NCBI GenBank assembly: GCA_023055505.1
Contig: JALIRH010000109.1
Location: forward strand, 650,501 to 714,500
DNA: 64,000 nt
Direction: 5' to 3'
Origin: Callipepla californica brunnescens
Taxonomy: Eukaryota; Chordata; Aves; Galliformes; Odontophoridae
In this document: in pieces, positions 22,061-32,090 of the stretch
How positions within the stretch are numbered: the stretch's first letter is position 1
Layout: each line of letters opens with the position of its first letter
Notes under the pieces: generated by a model
Told to the model about the DNA's origin: nothing
The model's database searches: none
What the model saw: the letters and a program-made list of their open reading frames with translations, nothing else
Program-made: the position numbers and the translations under genes

Positions 22061-24640
22061 CCGGGTGTCTGTTTTATCGCCATAAATTACGGGTGGGAAA
22101 TGGGGGCCGATAAAACATCCCCCAATGGGAGGGCGCGGGGAGCCGCTCCGCTCCGCGGGCGCGCAATGGGCGCGGGGTCCGCCCCTCCCCCCCCCACCTC
22201 GGGCTGCGCTGATTTAGCACCGCGTCGATGGGATCATCGGCCGCCTTTTAGCTCGTGATCTTTATAAATGTCCCGCTATTAAATTAGAAAATGATTCTCT
22301 CCTCGTTTAATTGTATTCTTTCGTTTCTTATTCCCAATTAATTAGTCCTATCGACGTTGCAATATTTTAGCCGACTGGAGTCCGTTCGCCGTTGAGAATA
22401 TATGGGTCGGCGCACGCGATTTTAGACTCGGCGGGACTATATAATGCGGCTTTTAACTACTCCGCGCTCATACGTCTTCAGCACCTCCCCGAGCGCAGCG
22501 TCGCGATGTTACGCACTGCGCGGATTTTGCGCGCCCCGCGCAAGCTTCGCCCGAGGGCGCCGCGCTCGGGGAGCGCTGGGGGGGGGTTCTGAAAGTGGCT
22601 CTGAGCCTCTATTTGCGACCAACCGCGGTGGGGCCGGTGCTGAAGGTGGGAAATCCCCCCATCTTTACCCCGTCCCCAACCCCGGCACCGTCGTGAGCGC
22701 GTCAGAGGGACGGCACAAACGTCACCACGGATAAAAGGTGAATCGCCCCACCGCATCCCAGCCCGTATTTCACGCCCGCGTTAGTGTAACCGCTCATTGC
22801 AGAGGGTGCGTGCGGGGCTGCGAGGAGCGGTCTGCAGCGGGGGCAGGGAGAGGTTAGAGAAATGACTTATTTCCAAAGCAGAAAATTGCTGTCTGCTCTA
22901 AATTATTCCAGGTGCTGCGAGGTCGACGCGTGCCCCCGTCCTTCCATTCCGTGCGGGAGAGGGGAGAGATTTGCGGTGGGCAGAAACCCGACGGTGCGGG
23001 GTAATGCTTTCCCCACGGCAGGAGGCAGCCAGCACACTTCTGCCCGGAGCGATTCTTGAGGCTCTGCGTCCTTCATCATCCTCTGATCCCCACCACGACC
23101 GGCTCACATTCACACGGGGTTTGATCCGAGCCAGGGCCCTCGGCTCTCAGCGCCTAAAAACCCGATGCTTCGGTGTCGGAGCCCGCAGGATGGATACCTG
23201 CGGCTCCTCCCTTCCCTTTGGCTTTTGGCTCCGAGTGCACTCGGCCAGACGCGCTGCTCTCGTGGTGTTGGTGCGGGCTGAGGGCTCTGCTCGGCGCCGG
23301 GCCCGCTTCGAAACTGCTCTTTTTACTTCCTTTTTTCTTCTTTTTTTTTAAGCCGCATACCAGGGATGGTGATGTGCATGCATAACGCTGATGCTCTTGC
23401 AAAAAAAGGATCAAAGTGGGGAAGCGGGGAGGAGTTCGTAAGGAGTGAGCTCGCACTTTGGGTTTCATAATAAATCCGACTTCGAAGAAGCGTTTGATTC
23501 GCACCTCTGCTTTCTCTAATGGCGTTCACACTTATTAATACCTGTCTAGCCAGCTAAAGAGGTTTTTAAAAGAGTGCGCCGGGTGTTCAGCAATTAGAGT
23601 GGCCATCTGCCCTTTATTAAAACTCCATTAACCTTTACATTAAAATACATTTTAGAACGCAGACGCGCTGAAAATATCCAGCACAAATAAGAGAGAGAAA
23701 TCGGAGCGGTGTCCCTGCCCGCTGGCTGCTCTGTGCTCAGCCCGGTGACTCGTGGCACGCTTCTGGGGGCAGGCAGCACCGCAGCATCCATTTTCCTATG
23801 CTGAGGATGGGAAATTATTACGAGGAGGGGATGGAATTTAATGCCATCTCTGCTGAAGACGTCGTGGAGCACGATCTTGTTTATAGCGGGCTGGAAAGTC
23901 ATTTCAAGTTCATGTTGTTCATTTTGGAACTACTATTTTAGGGGCAGAACTGATACGTTTGCTTGCACACCTCTCGATTGCAGCGGTGTCGTGCCAGAGG
24001 GACCCAAGTAAATACAATGGCTGGAGGTTTTCTCAAAAGATTCTGATACATTTGGATTAAATTCAAAGCATTTCCAGTAGATCCCGACACAGTTCTCCCC
24101 AGAGCCTCATGTGTGTCTGTAAGGAGTGAGAGAGGCAGCACTCCCCCTGCCTGAGTTACTGCTCCTGCGGGCAGAGCTGCCAGCGTGCTCTGTCAATAAA
24201 TATCCCCCAAACGCCCCTTCCACTTCTCCTTCTTCCAAAGCCCCCCCAAGTTTGACCATCATGGGCTGTAACGCCTGACCTGAAATACCTGCCTGATTTT
24301 TTTTAATTATTTTTAAACTCAGCAAGGAGGATTCAGCCCTTTCCAGGCAGGAGATTAAGAGCCAATGGCACCACTGCCCCTGTCCTATCAGTGTGGTGTC
24401 TGCACGCCCGCTGAGCCATGATTTACAGCCATCCACGGGGCAGATCAGCTCCCCTGGCACAGGGGCACACCTCCTGTCACCGACCCCACAAACCCAGTCC
24501 CGGGCCACGTCATAAAACTGTCCAAAGCAGAGACTTTGTGAGCTCTGCAGCCCAGGTCCTTGGGTTCGTCTCTGCTTGGGATGTGAGGGTGCTTCCCTCC
24601 CTGCTGTGTGCACCGAGCAGCTAGAGGCTGCACAGCGATG
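22061..24640. other. MNX1 distal upstream flank
   Basis: Non-coding. It contains a second short TAAT cluster at 22255-22380 (CCCAATTAATTAGTCC), a CpG-rich patch at 22490-22720, and AT-richer segments near 23600-23660 and 23860-23940. No CR1, gene or RNA recognised. A divergent antisense lncRNA is known next to human MNX1, but nothing here lets me call one. Confidence 0.4.
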
Positions 24641-24649
24641 GGTGGGTGA

Positions 24650-24895
24650 GGAGGGACTGGGATGGGATGAGGATGGCATGGGGATGGGATGGGAATGGGG
24701 ATGGCATGGGGATGGGATGGGAATGGGGATGGCATGGGCACAGGATGGCAATGGGATGGGATAAGGATGGGAATGAGAGTAAGGGTAGGAATGGAGATGG
24801 GAATAGGGATCGGGAAAGGGATAAGGATGGGAATGGGGCTGGGAATGGGGATAAGAATAATGATAGGAAAGGGGATGGGGATGGGGAAGGCTGGG
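24650..24895 (+). repeat. G-rich minisatellite (GGGATGGGAAT-type)
   Basis: Tandem G-rich DNA with a perfect 28-base unit at 24675-24702 and 24703-24730, and a third partial copy from 24731. Degenerate GGGAT/GGAAT units follow to about 24895. Many GGG runs are separated by 1-3 bases, fitting a G-quadruplex pattern on the plus strand. Confidence 0.9.
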
Positions 24896-25683
24896 GAGGG
24901 TACTGAGGGAGAGAAATGATAGTGGGAAGAAGCAGCATCAGAGGCTTACAGGAGAGGTACAGCTGTGCTCACTGGGGCTTGGAGAGGGGCTTAGCATTGT
25001 AATGTTCTCTTCTCGTTGCAGAACTGCCTTTGGAAAAATCCAAGCATTTAAATCACGCCTGAGAGAAAGTGCTTTACTTTGCCCTGAAGAAGAGTTTCTC
25101 TGTAAGTTTTATGCCATTTGGCAATTCGCTTTCATTCAGAACAACCCCAAATACCAAAACCATGCAATTTCCACCAAACCACACATTCTGCTCCCTCCAA
25201 AGCCCTGGTCGGAGTGATTCTGATGTATCAGAAGCTGAAATTTAAATTCAGATGCCCCGCTGATGAGAAAATGGTTCTGGGGAACTAAGTGAAACTCTCG
25301 CAGCCTTTCAGATGCACTGTTGGATTACCGTGCTATTTCCTAATTGAATTTTTGATTGCAGAATCCACGTCTCCCTAGACTGAAGGATCATCATGGAAGA
25401 GAAAAAAGAGCTTAGCTTTCAAACTGTTCTGTGGTTTTCTTAGCTGGGTTTATATATGGTCCCTATATTGACAGTACTTTTTGATTAATATTGTGTATAA
25501 CATTCCTTAATGCATCAGGAGAATTAATTATGCAGAAAGATTTGGGGCACCTGGACGTTCCATTGATGAAATGATGTTTTATTGACAAAATGACAGTTTA
25601 ATATGGAGCTCTCCTAAAGCTCTCCAGTGAATGGGTCGTTCACTGCAGTTAGCAGAATGACAGGAGTGGACACAGAAAGGATC
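24896..25683. other. Intergenic, nothing recognised
   Basis: No gene or repeat recognised. A splice-like CTCGTTGCAG occurs near 25012, but the open stretch that follows resembles no family. Confidence 0.45.
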
Positions 25684-25765
25684 ATACAATCGTGGCTTGG
25701 CTTGGAAGGGACCTTAAAGATCATCCAGTTCCAATCCCCCCTGCCACAGCATTGGAAAAAATGCT
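25684..25765 (-). mobile_element. CR1 LINE extreme 3' end
   Basis: Reverse-complemented CR1 tail with GGCTTGGAAGGGACCTTAAA followed by GATCATCCAGTTCCAA. Very short 5'-truncated insertion. Confidence 0.85.
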
Positions 25766-27171
25766 TTTGAAAGCTTGCAAGTGACTTTGGAGCACACGTC
25801 CTACGACATGACCGGGGTCTTTATTCATGCAGGCAATGCAGACAAGAAATCATACCCTTTATCAAAAGCTTAGCTTCTCTTTCTTTAAAAATTGGAATGT
25901 AGAGGCAGTTCTGGTGATGGAGAATAATATTGACTTTCTGTAGCTGATAGCATAGATCTGAGCGTGCTGGGAGTTTTCCAGCTAGAGGGTTTTTTGTTGT
26001 TGTTGTTTAGTTCAGTTTAGTTTTTTTTTTTTTTTTTCTTGGAAAATGCTGATTTATTGAAACTGAAACTTTCCATGGGAACATATCAGTGCTGATTAAA
26101 TTTTGCCGAGAGAGATTGCTAAGGTCTGAGCCAGAACTTCGGGCTGTAAGCAGAGTGAGGTCCCTGCATGGGGAGCAGCCCGCAGGTCAGGGCAGCCCTC
26201 TGTCTGGGTCAGGTAGAGGGGAGGACAGACTTCAGAGCTCTCCCATAACTGACACAGCCCTTGGGCTATTGCTCACTCCAAGGACCCTCTGCTCATCTTT
26301 CATAAAACAAACTTGAAAACTCCCTGGGTACATTCTGCTATGGAATGGGAGCTTTATTTCTTTTCCTTTTTTTTTTTTTTTTTCAGATTTAAATATTTAC
26401 TTGCAAAGATCTTTGAAGATCTAACATGTTGAGTTATCAGTGGTGCAGCTGTCACTCCTCATTTAGACAGAGCATTGCAGGCAGCGCTCGATACGACCGC
26501 TTCTGAGAGGGTGCCTGGGCATGAAGTCCAAAGAATGAATCCTATGGAAGCAAATTACTGGTAACTGCATTACGGTGATGCTATTATCTGTAAATGTTAT
26601 TAGTGTGAGGATTTGTCCCCGTGTCAGAGCTACGTTAATACAATATTAGCGAGGTAGGTCTTTGGTGTCAACATGAGAATATCAAATGCAAGCGGAGGAA
26701 AATTGTATTGAATTGTGGAGATGATGGCAAATCAATGACACGGAAAATCTATGGAGAGCAGTTCATCGTGACACGAGAAAGCAGTGTCCGCATAAATCAG
26801 CAGAGACCAATGGACACTGAAAAGGAATTTCCATGCAAGATTAAGTGGACATTGTTATCATGCCAGGACTATGTGAAATAAGCGCAAAACGAGGATGATA
26901 CCATGATAACAACATTTAGATCAAGCAATGTCAACTGAAATTACTCTCCCATGAGGAGAAAACAGAAGACTAATGGCCAGCTCAGTTACAAGCTCTGACA
27001 GCAGCAGTAGCAGCTATTGGGATAACTGATGGATCAGGATGATGGCTCAGCACCCTACTGGGTTTGGTAGTGGGCAAACACACCCATGCCACCATCCCTG
27101 GTCCCAGATCTGACTGGTATGGGCTACAGCAGAGGCCTGTAAAGGGGACAATAACATACTGAGAGATCATA
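25766..27171. other. Intergenic; possible conserved block 26530-26950
   Basis: No gene recognised. T runs lie near 26020-26037 and 26367-26383. 26530-26950 is repeat-free, moderate in composition and rich in TGATG/ATTA-type motifs. It could be a conserved element, with no proof from one sequence. Confidence 0.35.
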
Positions 27172-27245
27172 GAATCATTTAATATTTTGAGTTGGAAGGG
27201 ACTTTAATATGTTGCGTAGTCCAAATCCCCTGCAATGAACAAGGA
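27172..27245 (-). mobile_element. CR1 LINE extreme 3' end
   Basis: Reverse-complemented CR1 tail: ATCATAGAATCATTTAATAT, then GAGTTGGAAGGGACTTTAAT. Short and old. Confidence 0.8.
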
Positions 27246-27311
27246 CATCACCAATGTGGAACTCACTTTGGTGCTACCAACTTAGAAGAGACAGCAAAAG
27301 AGGTTAAGATG

Positions 27312-27596
27312 GTTTATGAGAACTGCTGAATCAAGGCCTGAACCACTGATTGATCACCTGAGGCGAGCACTGAGTCAGCCACAGGAGCACAGGTGAAGGC
27401 AATGCACCTGTGTGACCAGAAGGGGTGGAGTCTGGCTCCACCTCATTTAAGGGCTGACCACCACTGGGGAAGGTTCTTTTGCTGGAGATCCCTCTCTTGT
27501 GGAGTTATCGGTGAACCTCAACCATCTGGAAAAGGTGAGCCTCTCTTTATTCACTGGTTGTCTGTTTACCATCCAGATAAGCCTAGCAAAATATAC
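27312..27596 (+). repeat. LTR-like dispersed repeat, copy B
   Basis: About 285 bp homologous to the inverse of 12644-12930. It runs from TATGAGAACTGCTGAATCAA through GAGCACTGAGTCAGCC, GGTGAAGGCAATGCACCTG and a TATA-like CATTTAAGGGCTGACCACCA, then CTCTCTTTATT. It lies directly before CR1 ORF2-like sequence in the same orientation. It may be a solo LTR or a retroelement 5' unit. The family is not identified. Confidence 0.65.
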
Positions 27597-27649
27597 CACC
27601 TTCCTCACTATTTTCTGAGTACCACTCTTTTGGGTTAATCACCCTACAG

Positions 27650-28728
27650 ATGGGAGTCAGCCTGGGCTGCAGCCACCATGCTGTGGTTGAGCTCATGATC
27701 TTGAGGAATGTGAGCCTGGCAAAGAGTGGAGTTAGGTCCCTGAACTTCAAGAGAATGAACATAAATTTGTTTAAGGATTTGTTGGATGAGATCCCCTGGG
27801 AATCTGTCCTTAGGGACAAGGGAAATGAACAGAGTGGGCAGCACTTTAGAGATGCCTTTCTGAGAGCTCAAGAGCTCTCTGTCCTCCAGATTAAGAAATA
27901 AGATAAATGAGGTAGGAAACCAGCATGGCTGAGCAAGGACCTGTTGGTCAGGCTGAGGGAAAAAGGAGAAGCATTAGGAATGAAAGAGAGATTGGATGGC
28001 CTAAGAAGAATATAAGAATGCTGTCCAAATATGCAGGGATGGAGTCATAAGAGGTTGCAGATGGAACTGAACTTGGTGAGGGATGTGAAAAACAACAGAA
28101 ATACACTGGGCAAAAGAGACTGGCAAAGGAGAGCGTACCCCCTCTGACAAATGAAAATGGGAGCTGGCTTCCTCAGATATGGGGATGGCTGAGATACTTA
28201 GTGAGTTCTTTGCCCTGGTCTTCATGGCAGTCAGGCTTCTCATGCCTCTTGCATCCCTGAAATTCTATGTGAGAGTCAGTTGAGCAAAATCACTCCCAGA
28301 GAGAGCAAAGCAAGCCCAAGATCGCCTCGTGATGCTGAAAGTGTACAACCTTATGGGCAAGATAACATGCATCCCAGGGTTCTGAAGAAACCGTCTGACG
28401 TGGTTGCCAGGATGCTCTCCATAATACTTGAAAAATTGTGTCTGTTAGATGAGGGGGTCCTGATGGATGGAAAGCTGGACCTGAGTCAGCACTGTGCTCT
28501 TGTGGTACGGTGTTAGAAGGAAATTCTTTACTCAGAGAGTGGTGAGGCAGTGGATCAGGCTGCCCAGATTGCTATGGATGTCCCATCTCTGGAGGCATTC
28601 AAGGCCAGGTTGTGTGGGGCTCTGGGCAACCTGGCCCGGTGGGTGGCAGCCAGCTACTGGCAGGGTGGTTGGAAGTAGGTGATCTTTATGGTCTCCTTCA
28701 AATTAAGCCATTCTAAGATTCTGTAATC
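27650..28728 (+). mobile_element. CR1 LINE, internally deleted ORF2 relic
   Basis: Sense-strand CR1 with recognisable ORF2 pieces. 27650-27901 encodes LGCSHHAVVELMILRNVSLA and LLDEIPWE, the end of the endonuclease domain. The canonical SDH of LINE endonucleases reads SHH here. 27900-28270 corresponds to the endonuclease-to-RT linker. 28280-28470 encodes MHPRVLKKPSDVVARMLSII, the start of the reverse transcriptase. Most of RT is deleted, and 28480-28728 is the ORF2 C-terminus/3' UTR and CR1 tail ending near TTCTAAGATTCTGTAAT. Several frameshifts and stops are present, so it is inactive. Confidence 0.85.
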
Positions 28729-29699
28729 TAAAGGGAGTTCAGGTTGATGAAAGGAGCTTTGCTGAACCTTCTGTATTCAAAAAGGTGAAGAAAGACAAGT
28801 ATAGCAATGGGGATGGTGAGTAGACATGGAGCAGAAGCAGGTGGCTGTGGCTTGTGGTGAATGAAGAGCTGGGGCTTGGAGCTGGCAAATGATGCTGATC
28901 AGATGGGAAAGCTGACAGTGAAGTCACTCAACACCTTTCCTAACTTCCTGCTTAGCTAAGGAAACAAACGATTTGTTTAAAGGGGATGAGGCAATGTATC
29001 CCACACTGTGAGGGAGTTCAGATTTGGGCACAGCATGTGAGAGTTTCAGGGAACTTTGTGGGAATTTTGCCACCAGAATGAGAGTGAATAGGATCAGGCC
29101 TTGTGTCTGCAGAGCAGTGTAGAAGTCCTAATGTGTTACAAGTGTTTAGAAAATTACTGGAGTCAGACCCATTTTTCAGCCCAGCCCATTAGCCTTTCAC
29201 ATGTGTTTGGGTGGAGAGCAGAGCCCAGGCAGACTGGCGGCTTGTAAATGCTAGCTGAGCATAAATATCCCAGCCCCTGTGATGAGCAGCCACGCGGCGA
29301 CGTCCAGTGCGATTAACATGGTGCAGGGGAAGGAAATATTGGCATTTTATACATCTGCATCTCGATAATGCTGCAAGAAAAGTGATATCAGTAATGCTAA
29401 TGGACGTGTAATTGATGTTACTGTGATCCTCACTGCTCGCTGGGAAGCCTGTAAAAGAGATAAGATTAAAGGAGATAACAGCTGTAGTAATTTCAAGTAC
29501 GTTTCTGGCAGCAAATCCTGGGTGCAGCAATACTGGTAGTGTCACTACAAGCATTTACCACTCTGCTGCCCCAGTGGGTGCAGGGGATGCTGAGCACCTC
29601 AGAGTGCAGAGCAGCTGCAGGCAGATGTGGGCATCAGCCAGAGGTGCTGCTGCTCTGCTTCAGGCAGTGCAGGTGGCTGCTGTTCAGAGAAGGAAAGGC
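28729..29699. other. Intergenic, nothing recognised
   Basis: No gene or repeat family recognised. The 29260-29520 part is AT-rich and repeat-free. Confidence 0.45.
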
Positions 29700-30060
29700 A
29701 GAGCTCCTTCCTGGTGCAGTCCGTGGCAGGGCTGTGCTCCATCCTCACATCCCCCAGACTGTACCGACAGCAGAGGGTTCCGTGATCCAGGAGCAAGACA
29801 TTGCACTTGGCTTTGTTGAACCACATGGAGTTCTCCTGGGCCCACTGCTCAGCCTGTCCAGGTCTCTCAGGATGGTATCCCATCCCTCTGGGGTTTGATT
29901 GCACCACACAGCTTGGCGTCATCCACAAACTGCTGAGGATACACTCCATCCCACTGTCATGTCACTGATGAAGATATTAAACAGCGCTGGTTCCAATATT
30001 GAGCCCTGTGGGACATCACTCATCACTGGTATCCATCCAGTGGCTCCATTGACCACCAAA
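29700..30060 (-). mobile_element. CR1 LINE ORF2/3' fragment
   Basis: Antisense CR1 ORF2 C-terminal region. The plus strand contains CACACAGCTTGGCGTCATCC, GATATTAAACAGCGCTGGTT and GAGCCCTGTGGGACATCACT, landmarks of the CR1 RT C-terminal part. The 3' tail is not clear, and the start at 29700 is approximate. Confidence 0.8.
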
Positions 30061-31243
30061 CCGTTTCAGGGTTGTTGTGTGATCTGCAAAACACTGATGT
30101 GCATATGTACATCATGGTCCCTGAGTGCTCACTTGTCTCCAACTCCAACAGTGTTGATTTTACTTCCACCACATCTGAACAATCAGGTTCAGTGGACAGA
30201 AAATGTCTTCGGGATGTCCAATAACCTGAACTCTTTGATCCATGATTGTTTACCCCCAGAGGGATTTCGATAACTTCTCTAAACATGGCAAGCATCCAGT
30301 ACGTTGTCTTGAATCACAGTCAAGTTCCAGAACAATCAACTCTAAGTTGTTTAGGAAGACTGTGTACATTAAAAAGGGCTGTAAATCAGCAGAATGAAAA
30401 CAACAACACATGCAGGAATTCATTATATATCTGATACGCTGGGGTGTTATTTTATTATTTGATGCATTTATGCTTTATGCCCATTTCACGGCATAAGAAC
30501 CAGCTGATGAATGGGAAATTACAAACTGCTGCCACTTCTCTCACAGTAAACAGTATGCATTAAAAAAATAAAATAAACACCTAAATGTTTTATTATAATA
30601 AAGTTACTTGAGGCCAAGAGTTCAATAAGGAGAATTTATAAACATATCATCTCAGATCTTGGAAGGATTTCAACATAATTTGCTTGTGGTATGGTAAGTG
30701 AGGTGAAATCCATCTACAAGGCTCTTGGGAGTAATAAATACAGGGGAAGTGTCTATTTATATTTGCTACGAATTTACTGTGGATCAAAAATGGTCCCGAC
30801 CATCCCAATCAAATATGGGTGACTTTGGGGTAAGGAAAGGAGTTCTCCACACACCTTATTCTTAAATAAGATCAGTGTTACTTCTAGGCCAAATGAAGGC
30901 CTTGTCCTGTCCTCACTCACTGGTCTCAAACGCCTCTTGGGGCTGAGAGCCACTGGCACAGTTGAGGCTTTGAAGGATCAGTCCCCAGAACCCGGCTTCC
31001 AGCAATATTTTTGAATATGCTTTCATCTAAGTTGACAATGTAAATAAATTATCATAATTGAGTCTTCATTTTATGTCCATTTGTAAATGAACATGGATTT
31101 TTCAATTCATCTAAGTAATTAACCTTTTTCAGAACCGCTGCTGTGATGCAATGACAATTTCATACACAAACAGGCACCAGTGAGTATCTAGAGGCATTTT
31201 GGCCTTGCTAACAAAGTCAGCTCTTGAGCAAATTCTCTGTTGT
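30061..31243. other. Intergenic, AT-rich
   Basis: No gene recognised. 30430-30620 and 31010-31150 are AT-rich with many TAAT/TTTAT motifs and no recognisable repeat. Confidence 0.4.
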
Positions 31244-31385
31244 GCAGGTGGATCACAGAAGCTTTGAATGGATTGAATTGGAAGGGACCCCAGAGATCCC
31301 CCAGTTCCAACGCCCTGCTGCAGGAAGAGTTGCCAACCACTACACCAGGCACTAGATCAGGTTGCCCAGGCCTTCGTAGTGGGTA
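31244..31385 (-). mobile_element. CR1 LINE 3' end
   Basis: Reverse-complemented CR1 tail with TTGAATTGGAAGGGACCCCA and GCCAACCACTACACCAGGC. 5'-truncated. Confidence 0.8.
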
Positions 31386-31768
31386 AGGTGGAACTGGGTA
31401 AGGTCTGGTTGCAGCCAGGAACAGCTTTGCTGGAGCTGAATGCTTGCCCTTGGGGTCGCTATTGGGATTTTCACCTTTGTTGCCATTCATCATGAAATCA
31501 GATCAACCTGTTCCGCTAAACATGGGGCTAAGAAACCTTGCACTAGGAGCAGAAGGAAAGAACGCTCACCCAAAACCTCTGGTGCAGTTCTGTTTAGGGG
31601 AACTGCCTGTAGCCCCTACAGCTCACCAGTGCTGCTCCAGCAGAAATGCTGCCTCCTTTCTAAATGGGCAGTTTAGGGCTTGGTTTGTAGGGCTGCTTTT
31701 TTTGCTCCGAGCCAAATGCTGGGACTGACAGCCCTTCAAGGTATTGTTCACACTTTTTTTTTTTTTTT

Positions 31769-32090
31769 TCATAGAATGATTTGAGTTGGAAGGGACATTT
31801 AAAGGTCATCTTGTCCAACTCCCTGTGGTGAACCAGGACACCCACAGCTCCTTCAGGTGCTCAGAGCCCCATGCAGCCTGACCTTGAGTGTCTCCAAGGA
31901 TGGGGCATCCACCTTTATGGGCAACTTGTGCCAGTTCCTCACTGCCCGTATCGTAAAAAAATTCTTCCTTATATCCAGTTGAAATCTCCCCTCTTTTAGT
32001 TTGTCACCATTTCCCCTTGTCCTAACACAACAGACCTTGCTAAAGAGTGTCTCCTTTTTTCTTATAGCCTCCCCTTTAGATGCTGAAAGG
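31769..32090 (-). mobile_element. CR1 LINE 3' fragment
   Basis: Reverse-complemented CR1 starting TCATAGAATGATTTGAGTTG just after a T run. It goes through the conserved 3' UTR and the antisense of the last ORF2 codons (TTGTCACCATTTCCCCTTGT). Confidence 0.88.

Noticed and set aside
24640..24940. Met/Gly/Asp-rich open frames
   Set aside because: They are translations of the G-rich minisatellite and not coding.
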